From assembly GCF_030655665.1 (NCBI RefSeq), contig NZ_JAUSPQ010000006.1, positions 62,001-126,000 on the forward strand: DNA of 64,000 nucleotides, given 5' to 3'. Position 1 is the stretch's first letter, and each line of letters begins with the position of its first letter. Below the pieces are notes generated by a model. The model had not been told where the DNA came from, searched no databases, and worked only from the letters and a program-made list of their open reading frames with translations. Below, piece by piece: positions 1 through 7,971 of this stretch. The position numbers were made by a program, and so were the translations under genes. The stretch comes from Methanocorpusculum sp. (GTDB taxonomy: Archaea; Halobacteriota; Methanomicrobia; Methanomicrobiales; Methanocorpusculaceae).

Positions 1-106
1 CAATCACACTCAGGATAAATAAAATACACACGGCAGATACAACGCCTAATACAACACCTAATGCTATTTTCGTAACATCTTTGGAAAACTCTTTATCAAT
101 CATCAT
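1..106 (-). CDS. Partial membrane protein, 5' end only
   Basis: The window opens inside a gene read leftwards. Two adjacent ATG codons (104-106 and 101-103) begin a frame that stays open to the edge and encodes about 35 residues: MMIDKEFSKDVTKIALG followed by a strongly hydrophobic stretch that looks like a transmembrane segment. It lies about 65 bases downstream of one copy of the shared 37-bp promoter element (170-206), the same arrangement as the complete membrane-protein genes to the right, so I infer that it belongs to the same regulon. The family cannot be named from this fragment. Confidence 0.6.
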   Translation of the reverse strand, partial: MMIDKEFSKDVTKIALGVVLGVVSAVCILFILSVI

Positions 107-169
107 GATGTGTTCTCGTACATTTCATTATAGGCCGGTTTTTACACCACCATAACTATACCTTCTTCC

Positions 170-206
170 TCATCTCTTATCAATACATTGAGCATAGATT
201 CCAATG
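170..206 (-). promoter_or_regulatory. Shared palindromic promoter element, copy 1
   Basis: On the minus strand this copy reads CATTGGAATCTATGCTCAAT then GTATTGATAAGAGATGA. It contains a spaced inverted repeat CATTG(n11)CAATG and directly after it a TATA-like TATTGATAA. A start point about 25 bases downstream would give a roughly 50-base leader for the partial gene at 1-106. Other copies lie at 2221, 4197, 5697, 6297, 7100, 9426 and, inverted, 9495. Function as promoter plus operator is inferred from position and conservation. Confidence 0.7.
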
Positions 207-348
207 TTGAGTATATCTGTTGAACAGGCCCGTGAATAGTGCGGGAAAAAGAAAACAGGTCAACATCTATACGTAACAAATAATTAGGGGGATGATGATA
301 GAGTCAAGGCGTCTATTTTCCACTCGATCCATTGAAGAGCTAAAAAAG

Positions 349-774
349 TTATGAATACGGGATGCCTGCCTGATAATACTCTCCTTCCCAGTAGAGAATT
401 CTGTGAATGCAGTATTTTTCCCGGATCTCATCGATTCGTTGTCGAGTCAGAACCTGGACACTATTCAATACAGGGTTATCTGTTCCAGGGTCCGATTTTT
501 TTATACTGGTATCCCTCGTAAGAAACAACTCCTTTATCTCAGGATATTTTTCGAAATCATCATCAGTAATATTCAATATCGCATATCCGGATTCGTTCCA
601 TACGTGGTTGATCGGTTTTTCAGGATATGATGAATAGGTTAATATCATTGACTTACTGTCCAAGATCCCGGTGGATTCCACCATAAGAGGGGCAAAAAGT
701 ATGAACAGTAAGAAAATGAGAACTACCAATAATATATACCCATATTTTTTCGCGTGATTTGGGTCTTTGTTCAT
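349..774 (-). CDS. Single-span membrane-anchored protein, family A
   Basis: A 141-residue protein with a short basic N-terminus, one transmembrane helix (about residues 11-33) and an outside domain of about 105 residues. Family-A marks are YSSYP near residue 48, a DDFEKYPEIKELFLTRDTSI block and a C-terminal HRILYWEGEYYQAG. I chose the ATG at 774 because GGAGG lies just upstream; a longer frame starting at 834 would overlap the preceding gene more. It is the last gene of a leftward unit B-B-A (2151 to 349). Its outside domain is almost identical to that of the gene at 2995-3420, with only about two differences, while the membrane helices differ, which points to gene conversion or exchange of the outside domain. 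Function unknown. Confidence 0.75.
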   Translation of the reverse strand: MNKDPNHAKKYGYILLVVLIFLLFILFAPLMVESTGILDSKSMILTYSSYPEKPINHVWNESGYAILNITDDDFEKYPEIKELFLTRDTSIKKSDPGTDNPVLNSVQVLTRQRIDEIREKYCIHRILYWEGEYYQAGIPYS

Positions 775-802
775 TGCATTATCCTCCTTCCCTTCAAAAC
801 GT

Positions 803-1450
803 CTACGTGTCATCTTTTTTACATCCGAAAACAAGCTGCAGTCCGCCGGCGATCCCTAGAATAACCCAGACCGCAAAGACCGTGTTTATAAGAACCGTTG
901 AGATCCACCACGGAACTGTTTGTACGGCTCCTTCGATCACGACATCATTTGCATCTCCCAAAACCGACAGAATGACATAACAGACGAGAAGTACAAAACC
1001 CCAAACGGAAAATGTATACGAGATCCGTTTCATCATTGTTCCGCAGGCAAAGTCTGCCGATACCTTCTGAATCACAGATGTCATCATCGGCGAGGCAATC
1101 AGTATGAGGTACATCAGTGTCAGCCAAACAGGCATCCTAAGTAAAACAGTGAGCTGTGAACCCCCTCCGGCCATAACGGATATGAGCCCTAATCCGATCT
1201 CGCCGATCAACAATAATGCAGTAAATACTGCGAGAAATTCAAAGCGGGATTTGACTGCTCCATCACTATTTCTGTAGCAGAGGATCGTTCCAATGAAAAG
1301 CACTACCGTCAATACGAAAAGACCTGCAGAGAGTATGGATTCGATACCTATATTTGAAAAATTCCAGGCAATAAACGCTCCAAAGATAAATATCGGTAAA
1401 AAATAGATCGGGAAGAGGAGTTTTATGTTTGGGCTCTGTGTCAGGTTCAT
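803..1450 (-). CDS. Multi-span membrane protein, family B (divergent member)
   Basis: A 215-residue protein with about six hydrophobic helices and no recognisable enzyme motif. It shares the family-B layout, including a loop after helix four with GDANDVVIEGAV...PWWIS, matching GDAYDVVV...YPWYIS in the genes at 1447, 3417 and 7249. The start ATG overlaps the stop of the upstream family-B gene in an ATGA arrangement (1447-1450), so the two are probably translationally coupled. This copy has diverged more than the others and lacks their Cys-rich charged tail (KSENDVCM...CDEK). Function unknown. Confidence 0.75.
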   Translation of the reverse strand: MNLTQSPNIKLLFPIYFLPIFIFGAFIAWNFSNIGIESILSAGLFVLTVVLFIGTILCYRNSDGAVKSRFEFLAVFTALLLIGEIGLGLISVMAGGGSQLTVLLRMPVWLTLMYLILIASPMMTSVIQKVSADFACGTMMKRISYTFSVWGFVLLVCYVILSVLGDANDVVIEGAVQTVPWWISTVLINTVFAVWVILGIAGGLQLVFGCKKDDT

Positions 1451-2151
1451 TTTTCATCACATCCGTTACGCATGCATACATCATTTTCAGATTTTCGACA
1501 CAGCCAAATCATACAGGCTCCGACCGCGAGACCGAAAACGACCCAGATAATGGCGAGGCTCAACATAAATACCGGGGATATATACCAGGGATAAGCAGGA
1601 GGCATGCCAACGACAACAACATCATATGCATCTCCTGATATTCCATAAAACATAGCATAGATCAGATAGAAGAAGCTGAATACGGCAAAACTTTTCGAAA
1701 CTCGCGACAGGATCGTCTGCGGTTTTTGTCCTTCGCAAAATTTCGGGACAACAAGGGAGAAGAGGGGGGCAAGGATCAGGACGAAATAGAGAGGTGTGAC
1801 CCACATCGATGTTCGCAGAAAATTCGTCAGCATTGCCGGAGAAGTGATGGTTCCGTCGATGATATTTGTGAGGCCCATTCCGATGTTGATGACGAGCAAA
1901 AGAGCAAGAGCAATGAAAAGGACCGTGACCCATGTCGTGTTTTCCCTGCCGAGCGTTTTCCTATACGTTAGCACCCCAATCAGGGCTGCGATCGGCAGAA
2001 GAAACATCAGACTTGCAAACAGTCCGTCGGTGACGGTGTTTGGCAAAGATATATTCAATGAGAAATCTGCCGATAAAATGCATAGCGGCACTAGATAGAT
2101 GAGTGCCATGCAGATGACACTTCGTTGGGTGTTTTTGGTTTGTTCAGTCAT
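1447..2151 (-). CDS. Multi-span membrane protein, family B
   Basis: A 234-residue protein with about six transmembrane helices, a conserved outside loop SGDAYDVVVVGMPPAYPWYIS near residue 180 and a short cytoplasmic tail with cysteines (WLCRKSENDVCMRNGCDEK). It is first in the leftward unit B-B-A and lies about 70 bases downstream of promoter copy 2 (2221-2257). It is closely similar along its whole length to the genes at 3417-4121 and 7249-7956. I know of no named family that fits; transporter, immunity protein or membrane chaperone for the secreted products are all possible and none is shown. Confidence 0.8.
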   Translation of the reverse strand: MTEQTKNTQRSVICMALIYLVPLCILSADFSLNISLPNTVTDGLFASLMFLLPIAALIGVLTYRKTLGRENTTWVTVLFIALALLLVINIGMGLTNIIDGTITSPAMLTNFLRTSMWVTPLYFVLILAPLFSLVVPKFCEGQKPQTILSRVSKSFAVFSFFYLIYAMFYGISGDAYDVVVVGMPPAYPWYISPVFMLSLAIIWVVFGLAVGACMIWLCRKSENDVCMRNGCDEK

Positions 2152-2220
2152 GATCAGGCAAGGAGTGTGACATTATGATTGTGGAGATGGTTTCTATGAT
2201 CTATAATTACACCTTTTCCC

Positions 2221-2257
2221 TCATCTATTATCAATACATTGAGCATAGATTCCAATG
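2221..2257 (-). promoter_or_regulatory. Shared palindromic promoter element, copy 2
   Basis: An exact copy of the element, including CATTG(n11)CAATG and TATTGATAA on the minus strand. It precedes the B-B-A unit starting at 2151, with a predicted leader of about 55 bases that resembles the leader after copy 3. Similarity to copies 5 and 6 extends on the far side, with a conserved AGAGGGAGGGGATCACATCC stretch at about 2300-2320, so the duplicated segment is larger than the promoter alone. Confidence 0.7.
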
Positions 2258-2334
2258 CTGAGTGTATCCTTCGGGATCGTGAGAAAAATAGTGATACAAT
2301 AGAGGGAGGGGATCACATCCGCATATTGCTGTAT

Positions 2335-2925
2335 TCAAATATCAGGTCTGTTTGGATCAGCGGCTGAATACAACTGACAGACACGTGCCCGTCCCCACCC
2401 GCTCGTCGTCTCCAGCCAGACCACCGTGTGCGTAACAGTATTCACTGCAGAGGGATCTACCTGGAGAATAAGAGTTGCATCTGCCGTTTCACCGTCCTTC
2501 ACGTAGATCGGCTCACCTTCGAGGGTGAGCGACATCCCTTCCGGCAAAGGAGACATAGGAAATGTTCTATTGAGCGTAACAATAATATCCTCTCCGGATG
2601 CTTTGATTTCTATGGCAATTCTTCCCTCAACACCCGGTTCTGCAACGTAAATGGGAATCTGATTTGACCGGTCATCCCGTCTCTGAACGCTTACAAAACC
2701 TGTTGCATTGTCCAGATCAAAGTACCAGTCGATTGCATGAGTATATGACGATGTGTTAGGGGGTGAAGGGGGTGATGAAAAAAATCCTGTATCAAATATA
2801 CCCGGCATGAAGGCAGGCAGGCTATTATTTTCTGAGTAGTGATCCGGTAAGATGCAGCCGGCACTAAGGGTCAACAGTAGTATGCATATGCATGCAGCAA
2901 GAATTTTTATACGCAATTTCATCAT
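2335..2925 (-). CDS. Secreted lipoprotein, family C
   Basis: A 196-residue protein with a lysine-rich N-terminus, a hydrophobic signal segment and a lipobox ending LSAGC, followed by a Ser/Pro-rich linker and a beta-rich domain with WYFDLDNATGFVSVQRRDD and EGRIAIEIKASGEDIIVTL. I expect it to be anchored by lipid outside the cell membrane. The start is set at the first of two ATG codons (2923-2925) because GAGGT precedes it. It is the last gene of the unit B(3417)-A(2995)-C. Its closest relative is at 6411-6986. The fold looks like a beta-sandwich, but no named domain is claimed. Confidence 0.75.
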   Translation of the reverse strand: MMKLRIKILAACICILLLTLSAGCILPDHYSENNSLPAFMPGIFDTGFFSSPPSPPNTSSYTHAIDWYFDLDNATGFVSVQRRDDRSNQIPIYVAEPGVEGRIAIEIKASGEDIIVTLNRTFPMSPLPEGMSLTLEGEPIYVKDGETADATLILQVDPSAVNTVTHTVVWLETTSGWGRARVCQLYSAADPNRPDI

Positions 2926-2994
2926 TTGAACCTCACATAAGTAAACACTGATTTGTCTCATACTCAACTTGATTCGTCAAAGAATCAACAAAAG

Positions 2995-3420
2995 TTATGA
3001 ATACGGGATGCCTGCCTGATAATACTCTCCTTCCCAGTAGAGAATTCTGTGAATACAGTATTTTTCCCGGATCTCATCGATTCGTTGTCGAGTCAGAACC
3101 TGGACACTATTCAATACAGGGTTATCTGTTCTAGGGTCCGATTTTTTTATACTGGTATCCCTGGTAAGAAACAACTCCTTTATCTCAGGATATTTTTCGA
3201 AATCCTCATCAGTAATATTCAATATCGCATATCCGGATTCGTTCCATACGTGGTTGATCGGTTTTTCAGGATATGATGAATAGGTTAATATCATTGACTT
3301 ACTGTCCAAGATACCGGTGGATTCTATCAGGATAGGCACGACAAATACGAGCGGCAGCAGAATAAGAACAGCCAATAGTATTATCCAAAATTTTCCCACG
3401 TGATTTGGGTCTTTGTTCAT
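2995..3420 (-). CDS. Single-span membrane-anchored protein, family A
   Basis: A 141-residue protein with a transmembrane helix at about residues 11-33 and the family-A outside domain (YSSYPEKP, EDFEKYPEIKELFLTRDTS, YWEGEYYQAG). The ATG at 3418-3420 overlaps the stop of the upstream family-B gene as ATGA, so translation is probably coupled. From about residue 34 on it is almost identical to the protein at 349-774, while the helix sequence differs. This A-B pairing, repeated here, at 349/803 and in diverged form at 4514/5104, suggests that the products act together at the membrane. Function unknown. Confidence 0.8.
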   Translation of the reverse strand: MNKDPNHVGKFWIILLAVLILLPLVFVVPILIESTGILDSKSMILTYSSYPEKPINHVWNESGYAILNITDEDFEKYPEIKELFLTRDTSIKKSDPRTDNPVLNSVQVLTRQRIDEIREKYCIHRILYWEGEYYQAGIPYS

Positions 3421-4121
3421 TTTTCATCACATTCGTTACACATGCATACATCATTTTCAGATTTTCGACATAGCCAAATCATACAGGCTCCAACCGCGAG
3501 ACCGAAAACGACCCAGATTATGCTAAGGCTCAACATAAACACCTGGGATATATACCAAGGATAAGCGGGAGGCATGCCGGGGACAACAACATCGTATGCA
3601 TCTCCTGCTATTCCACGAAACATAGCATAGATCAGATAGAAGATGCTGAATACAGCAAATCCTTTCGAGACTCCCGACAGGATCTTCTGCGGTTTTCGTG
3701 CTTCGCAAAATTTCGGGACAACAAGAGAGAAGAGAGGCGCAAGGATCAGGACGAAATAGAGGACGGTGACCCACATCGGCATTCGCAGGAAATGTGTCAG
3801 CATCGCCTGAGAAGTGAAGGCTCCGCCAATGATATTTGTGATGCCCATTCCGATGTTGATGACGAGCAAAAGAACAAGGGCAATTATAAGGACCGCGAAC
3901 CCTGTCGTTTTCTCCTTACCGACAATTTTCTTATAGGTAATCGCCCCGATGAGGGCTACAATCGGCAGAAGAAACATCATACTCGAAAACAGTCCGTCGG
4001 TCACGGTTCTTGGCAATAATAGATTCAATGAGAAATCTGCTGAAGAAATGCATAGCGGCAGTAGATAGATGAGTGCCATGCAGATGACACTTCGTTGGGT
4101 GTTTTTGGTTTGTTCAGTCAT
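3417..4121 (-). CDS. Multi-span membrane protein, family B
   Basis: A 234-residue protein of about six membrane helices, very similar to the proteins at 1447-2151 and 7249-7956. It has the AGDAYDVVVPGMPPAYPWYIS loop and the CRKSENDVCMCNECDEK tail, whose several cysteines could bind metal, though this is not shown. It is first in the leftward unit B-A-lipoprotein controlled by promoter copy 3 (4197-4233), about 75 bases upstream of its ATG. The last four bases overlap the next gene. Confidence 0.8.
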   Translation of the reverse strand: MTEQTKNTQRSVICMALIYLLPLCISSADFSLNLLLPRTVTDGLFSSMMFLLPIVALIGAITYKKIVGKEKTTGFAVLIIALVLLLVINIGMGITNIIGGAFTSQAMLTHFLRMPMWVTVLYFVLILAPLFSLVVPKFCEARKPQKILSGVSKGFAVFSIFYLIYAMFRGIAGDAYDVVVPGMPPAYPWYISQVFMLSLSIIWVVFGLAVGACMIWLCRKSENDVCMCNECDEK

Positions 4122-4196
4122 GTATCAGGCAAGGTGTATGAAATCTAATTACAATCGTGCAGATGGTTCCTATGATCTACAATTACACCTTCACCC

Positions 4197-4233
4197 TCAT
4201 CTCTTATCAATACATTGAGCATAGAATCCAATG
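4197..4233 (-). promoter_or_regulatory. Shared palindromic promoter element, copy 3
   Basis: This copy has a single change in the spacer of the palindrome (GAATCC for GATTCC on the plus strand) and keeps CATTG/CAATG and the TATTGATAA box. It lies upstream of the B-A-lipoprotein unit starting at 4121. The roughly 60-base leader is similar to that after copy 2. Confidence 0.7.
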
Positions 4234-4330
4234 CATAGTGTATCCGTCGAAATCGTGAGACAAATAGTGATAAAATAGAGGAGAGGGAGAAATTTGTCAG
4301 AAAGTAATTTTCGATTCGTTCTTTCATATC

Positions 4331-4465
4331 TCAGAACTTTTTATTTTCTGACCCAGCTTCTCCCATCTCAATTCCATTATCTTCAGATTTCATGTACACC
4401 CGGATCCTAAAAAATCCTACTGCGAGACCAAACATAATCTAGATAACGGTGAATATCGACATCAT
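4331..4465 (-). pseudogene. Degraded C-terminal fragment of a family-B membrane gene
   Basis: Reading leftwards from tandem ATG codons at 4463-4465 the translation is MMSIFTVI, a TAG stop, then IMFGLAVGFFRIRVYMKSED and further to a TGA at 4331-4333. It aligns with the last helix and tail of the intact family-B proteins (LSLAIIWVVFGLAVGACMIW then CRKSEND). The TAG sits where the intact proteins have Trp. No start, promoter or upstream part of the gene is recognisable, so I read it as a relic left by recombination within the cluster. Confidence 0.6.
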
Positions 4466-4513
4466 ATCAATACTTATGATAATCTAAGTTCGGTAAGTGA
4501 AACTCAGAAATGA

Positions 4514-4996
4514 TTATGAATTCACCATTAAGAGTCTATAATATTCACCATTCCAATACAAAACTTTATTATCGGCATATTGGGATTTAATTTCATCGTA
4601 CATCTTTCCAGTACCTATCGGTACCGAGTCCATACCTGCCCGACTGATAAAGGTCATTTTCTCAAGAGCTTCGGATTTATTGATGCTGTAATTTATGTTG
4701 AGGAAGAGTTCCTTTAATGGCGGATATTTTTTGAAGTCTTCTTCAGTTATGGTAATTACTTCACCACTCCAGTTTTTCCATGAAAATGTGCTGCCGGGAG
4801 GATCATTTGGATATGAGGAATACCCTAAATTTATCTGATGTCCGCCAAATGCATCCGTATAAAATGCATCAATCTCTCCAACTATAGATGAGATTAGTAT
4901 CGGCGATAGAAGGACCGCCGACACAAAAAATATGATGCATATAATCACAATACCGAGGTTTGGTCTTTTTTTGTTCTCTGTAGTTTTATCTGCCAT
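4514..4996 (-). CDS. Single-span membrane-anchored protein, family A (divergent)
   Basis: A 160-residue protein with one transmembrane helix (about residues 14-38) and an outside domain that keeps the family-A signature in diverged form: GYSSYPNDP, ITEEDFKKYPPLKELFLNI and KVLYWNGEYYRL. It follows the four-span protein at 5104-5559 in the same direction, a diverged version of the B-A pair seen twice elsewhere. Promoter copy 4 (5697-5733) probably serves both genes. Function unknown. Confidence 0.75.
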   Translation of the reverse strand: MADKTTENKKRPNLGIVIICIIFFVSAVLLSPILISSIVGEIDAFYTDAFGGHQINLGYSSYPNDPPGSTFSWKNWSGEVITITEEDFKKYPPLKELFLNINYSINKSEALEKMTFISRAGMDSVPIGTGKMYDEIKSQYADNKVLYWNGEYYRLLMVNS

Positions 4997-5103
4997 CGGT
5001 CTCAGTCCTGAACGTTCTTTGTAATATGAGAAAATTTAAGGTAATTCTAACTTGCATTGGGTGTAAGTTTGTTCAAACAAGGGCTGTCGATGACAGTCAC
5101 CCG

Positions 5104-5559
5104 CTATTTTTTGCGTATAGTTGAAAGATATCCGTATATTGCGGTACTTTTCATGAAAGCAAGCAGTATCAGGAGACCGAAACATAGACCACAGATATAG
5201 GCAACTGCCGTAAATCCGATCTTTGCAGAAGGCACATACACGACGATCAGCCATGTAAAGAGAAGTATTATTCCTGTAAGGATCCCGATGATCACCCATT
5301 TTACTCTCCCGGCATTTTTATCCGAAACCGGCAGTACAACAACGCGGGCCTGTTTTGGAGGAGGATACTTTTTATCCACCCATTGCGTTACAACAGCAAT
5401 AATACCTCCAATAATCAGGCCTGCAAAATACATCGGGAGAACCACCGACATACTGACCCCATTATGCATATCATACGTTCTGAGCAGAATCGTTGGAATA
5501 ATTGAGAATAATACCAGTGTTATTAAACACGAGATGACTCCTATGCGGTTATTGGTCAT
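5104..5559 (-). CDS. Four-span membrane protein of unknown function
   Basis: A 151-residue protein with four predicted helices (about residues 8-25, 38-58, 90-112 and 116-138) and a basic tail ending STIRKK. It takes the position of a family-B protein in front of a family-A gene, but I see no clear sequence similarity to family B. The start ATG has GAGAGG upstream. Promoter copy 4 lies about 140 bases upstream, leaving an unusually long predicted leader of about 120 bases. Confidence 0.7.
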   Translation of the reverse strand: MTNNRIGVISCLITLVLFSIIPTILLRTYDMHNGVSMSVVLPMYFAGLIIGGIIAVVTQWVDKKYPPPKQARVVVLPVSDKNAGRVKWVIIGILTGIILLFTWLIVVYVPSAKIGFTAVAYICGLCFGLLILLAFMKSTAIYGYLSTIRKK

Positions 5560-5696
5560 GGTGAATTGCCTCTCAGGAGTGATCTACAGCACAATCGGAG
5601 TATCAATTGTACCTATTCTCACAATTACTATCCTGGGTACCTGAATTTGAGAGATTGTGTAATATACCTTCAACGACATGAGAATTACTCTCTCGC

Positions 5697-5733
5697 TCAT
5701 CTCTTATCAATACATTGAGCATAGATTCCAATG
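5697..5733 (-). promoter_or_regulatory. Shared palindromic promoter element, copy 4
   Basis: An exact match to copy 1 over 37 bases. It precedes the genes at 5104-5559 and 4514-4996. The sequence on either side differs from the other copies, which shows that conservation here is confined to the palindrome and TATA-like box and supports these as the functional part. Confidence 0.7.
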
Positions 5734-5826
5734 CCGGGAGTATCCCTTGGAATCGTGAGAATTAGTCCGGACATACAGAGGTTTCAGTTCAGAGCGGCTT
5801 TCAAGCAAAAATGGGTGTATGCATCC

Positions 5827-6225
5827 CTACTCAATAGGTATCGCCGCAGTGTAATACTCCCCCTCCCAGTAGAAAATTTTGTGATATAAGAATTCACGAA
5901 GTTCATTGCATCTCTGTCTAGTTTTTACAGGAACTTTATGAGACCAGGTCTCTACTTCATCTGGATTTGACAGATTAATGCTTGTGTTTCTCGTGAGCAG
6001 CAGCTCTTTTAACTCAGGATACTTTTGGAAAACCTCTTCTGTTGGAACAAATATCTTCCACTCAGAGTGATCATCATCAGGTTCTGATGAATAGAATAGG
6101 TATACATAGCTCCCTTCTCCAAGACCCAGCGCAAAAAATATAATGGCATAGCCGATGCTCAATCCAATGATCAGAATAAGAATGCCAAAAATAATTTTTT
6201 TAGATTTTGTAGATTTTCCGTCCAT
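5827..6225 (-). CDS. Single-span membrane-anchored protein, family A (divergent)
   Basis: A 132-residue protein: basic N-terminus, one helix (about residues 11-33) and a short outside domain with FYSSEPDDD, EEVFQKYPELKELLLTRNTS and KIFYWEGEYYTAAIP. The Ser-Ser-x-Pro, KYP.LKEL and YW.GEYY positions define the family together with the genes at 349, 2995 and 4514. It forms its own short unit behind promoter copy 5 (6297-6333) with a predicted leader of about 55 bases. No family-B partner is adjacent, so the pairing is not obligatory. Confidence 0.75.
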   Translation of the reverse strand: MDGKSTKSKKIIFGILILIIGLSIGYAIIFFALGLGEGSYVYLFYSSEPDDDHSEWKIFVPTEEVFQKYPELKELLLTRNTSINLSNPDEVETWSHKVPVKTRQRCNELREFLYHKIFYWEGEYYTAAIPIE

Positions 6226-6296
6226 TATGTATACCTAACTTTAAGAGATTTTATACGTGGTTTACGTTCAACAACACTAAAATTATCTTATCTCCC

Positions 6297-6333
6297 TCAT
6301 CTATTATCAATACATTGAGCATAGATTCCAATG
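6297..6333 (-). promoter_or_regulatory. Shared palindromic promoter element, copy 5
   Basis: An exact match to copy 2 over 37 bases, upstream of the family-A gene at 5827-6225. The right flank (about 6334-6405) is also similar to the flanks of copies 2 and 6, so promoter and the preceding gene end were duplicated together. Confidence 0.7.
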
Positions 6334-6410
6334 CTGAGTGTATCCTTCGAGATCGTAAGAAAAATAGTGATAAAATAAAGGGAGGAGTCTCACATCCGCA
6401 TATTGTATAT

Positions 6411-6986
6411 TCAAATATCCGGTCTGTTTGGATCAGCAGCTGAATACAACTGACATACACGTGCCCGCCCCCATCCATCATTCGTCTCCAGCCAGACCAC
6501 CGTGTGCGTAGCAGTATTCACTGCCGAGGGATCTACCCGGAGAATAAGCGTTGCATCCGCCGTTTCACCGTCCTTCACGTGGATCGGCTCACCTTCGAGG
6601 GTGAGCGACATCCCTTCCGACAAAGGAACTGTTCTATTGAGAGTAACAATAATATCCTCCCGGGATGCCGTGATTAGTATGGCAATTCTTCCCTCAACAC
6701 CCGGTTCTGCAACGTAAATGGGAATCTGATTTGACCGGTCATCACGTCGCTGTACACTTACAAAACCTGTTGCATTATCCAGATCAAAGTACCAGTCGAG
6801 AGCAGGAGTGCTATATGACACGACTTCGGGGGGTGATATCAAAAATCCAAAATCAAACATACCCGGCATGAAATCAGGCAGGCTATTATTTTCTGAGTGG
6901 TGCTCCGGTAAGATGCAGCCGGCACTAATGATCAACAGAAGTATGCATATGCATGCAGCAAGAATTTTTATACGCAATTTCATCAT
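6411..6986 (-). CDS. Secreted lipoprotein, family C
   Basis: A 191-residue lipoprotein with lipobox ISAGC and the same beta-rich domain as the protein at 2335-2925 (DWYFDLDNATGFVSVQRRDD; DGWGRARVCQLYSAADPN at the C-terminus). I place the start at the tandem ATG codons 6981-6986, which follow GAGGTTCAA as in the paralogue. The frame stays open upstream to a TTG at 7083-7085, adding 33 residues that resemble the extension of the protease frame at 9312-9411, so a longer product cannot be excluded. It is transcribed alone from promoter copy 6. Confidence 0.75.
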   Translation of the reverse strand: MMKLRIKILAACICILLLIISAGCILPEHHSENNSLPDFMPGMFDFGFLISPPEVVSYSTPALDWYFDLDNATGFVSVQRRDDRSNQIPIYVAEPGVEGRIAILITASREDIIVTLNRTVPLSEGMSLTLEGEPIHVKDGETADATLILRVDPSAVNTATHTVVWLETNDGWGRARVCQLYSAADPNRPDI

Positions 6987-7099
6987 TTGAACCTCTTTAG
7001 ACGATTTCCTTCCCGAATCTACGTAAGCAGTGTCAGAGGGGACTTCTCTTTTGGATAATCGTACAGATTGGAACCCACTCCACAACTATACCTTCTCCC

Positions 7100-7136
7100 T
7101 CATCTCTTATCAATACATTGAGCCTAGAATTCAATG
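7100..7136 (-). promoter_or_regulatory. Shared palindromic promoter element, copy 6
   Basis: The most diverged copy: three changes within the palindrome spacer (on the plus strand AGCCTAGAATT for AGCATAGATTC) while both CATTG/CAATG arms and the TATTGATAA box are kept. Selective retention of the arms is the best evidence in this window that the palindrome is bound by a dimeric protein. It precedes the lipoprotein gene. Confidence 0.7.
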
Positions 7137-7248
7137 CAGAATGTATCCTTTGAGATCGTGAGACAAAGAATGATAAAATAGAGGGAGGGGATCACATCCG
7201 CATATTGTAATCTTCAAATATCCGGTCTGTTTGGATTCTGTATTGTGT

Positions 7249-7956
7249 TCATTTTTCATCACATTCGTTACACATGCATACATCATTTTCAGATTTTCGA
7301 CACAGCCAAATCATACAGGCTCCAACCGCGAGACCGAAAACGACCCAGATAATGGCGAGGCTCAACATAAACATAGGGGATATATACCAGGGATAAGCAG
7401 GAGGCATTCCGGGGACAACAACATCGTATGCATCTCCTGATATGCCGCTAAACGTAGAATAGATCAGATAGAAGATGCCGAATAACGCAAACCCTTTCGA
7501 GACTCCCGACAGGATCTTCTGCGGTTTTCGTGCTTCGCAGAGTCTTGGGACAACAAGGGAGAAGAGGGGGGCAAGGATCAGGAAGAAGTAGAGGGCGGTG
7601 ACCAAAACCGGCATTCGCAGGAAATTCGTCAGCATTGACTGAGAAGAAGTGAATGCTCCGTCGATGATATTTGTGATGCCCATTCCGATGTTGATGACGA
7701 GCAAAAGAACAAGGGCAATTATAAGGACCGTGAACCATGTCGTGTTTTCTCTGCCGAGCGTTTTCTTATACATTATCACCCCGATAAGGACTGCGAGCGG
7801 CAGAATAAAAAATAGAGACGCAAACAGACCATCGGTGACGGCATTTGGCAAAGATATACTCCATGAGAAATATGCCGAAAAAACGCATAGCGGCAGTAGA
7901 TAGATGAGTGCCATGCAGATGACGCTTGCTTTTGTGTTTTTGGTATGTTCAGTCAT
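7249..7956 (-). CDS. Multi-span membrane protein, family B
   Basis: A 235-residue protein of about six helices, closely similar to the proteins at 1447-2151 and 3417-4121, with the SGDAYDVVVPGMPPAYPWYIS loop and the Cys-containing tail. Only 15 bases separate it from the protease gene upstream (stop at 7972), so the two are read together from promoter copy 7. Its association with a protease here and with family-A proteins elsewhere suggests a general membrane partner for different exported products. Confidence 0.8.
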   Translation of the reverse strand: MTEHTKNTKASVICMALIYLLPLCVFSAYFSWSISLPNAVTDGLFASLFFILPLAVLIGVIMYKKTLGRENTTWFTVLIIALVLLLVINIGMGITNIIDGAFTSSQSMLTNFLRMPVLVTALYFFLILAPLFSLVVPRLCEARKPQKILSGVSKGFALFGIFYLIYSTFSGISGDAYDVVVPGMPPAYPWYISPMFMLSLAIIWVVFGLAVGACMIWLCRKSENDVCMCNECDEK

Positions 7957-7971
7957 GACTATAGATGTATT

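Noticed and set aside
270-320. Possible ORB motif at TTTTCCACTCGATCC near 320
   Set aside because: It matches only the first half of an origin box; the AAAGGGG part is absent.
4331-4465. In-frame TAG read as pyrrolysine in the family-B fragment
   Set aside because: The intact paralogues have Trp here (one base change from TGG to TAG), the fragment has no start or promoter, and no pyl genes are in the window; decay is simpler.
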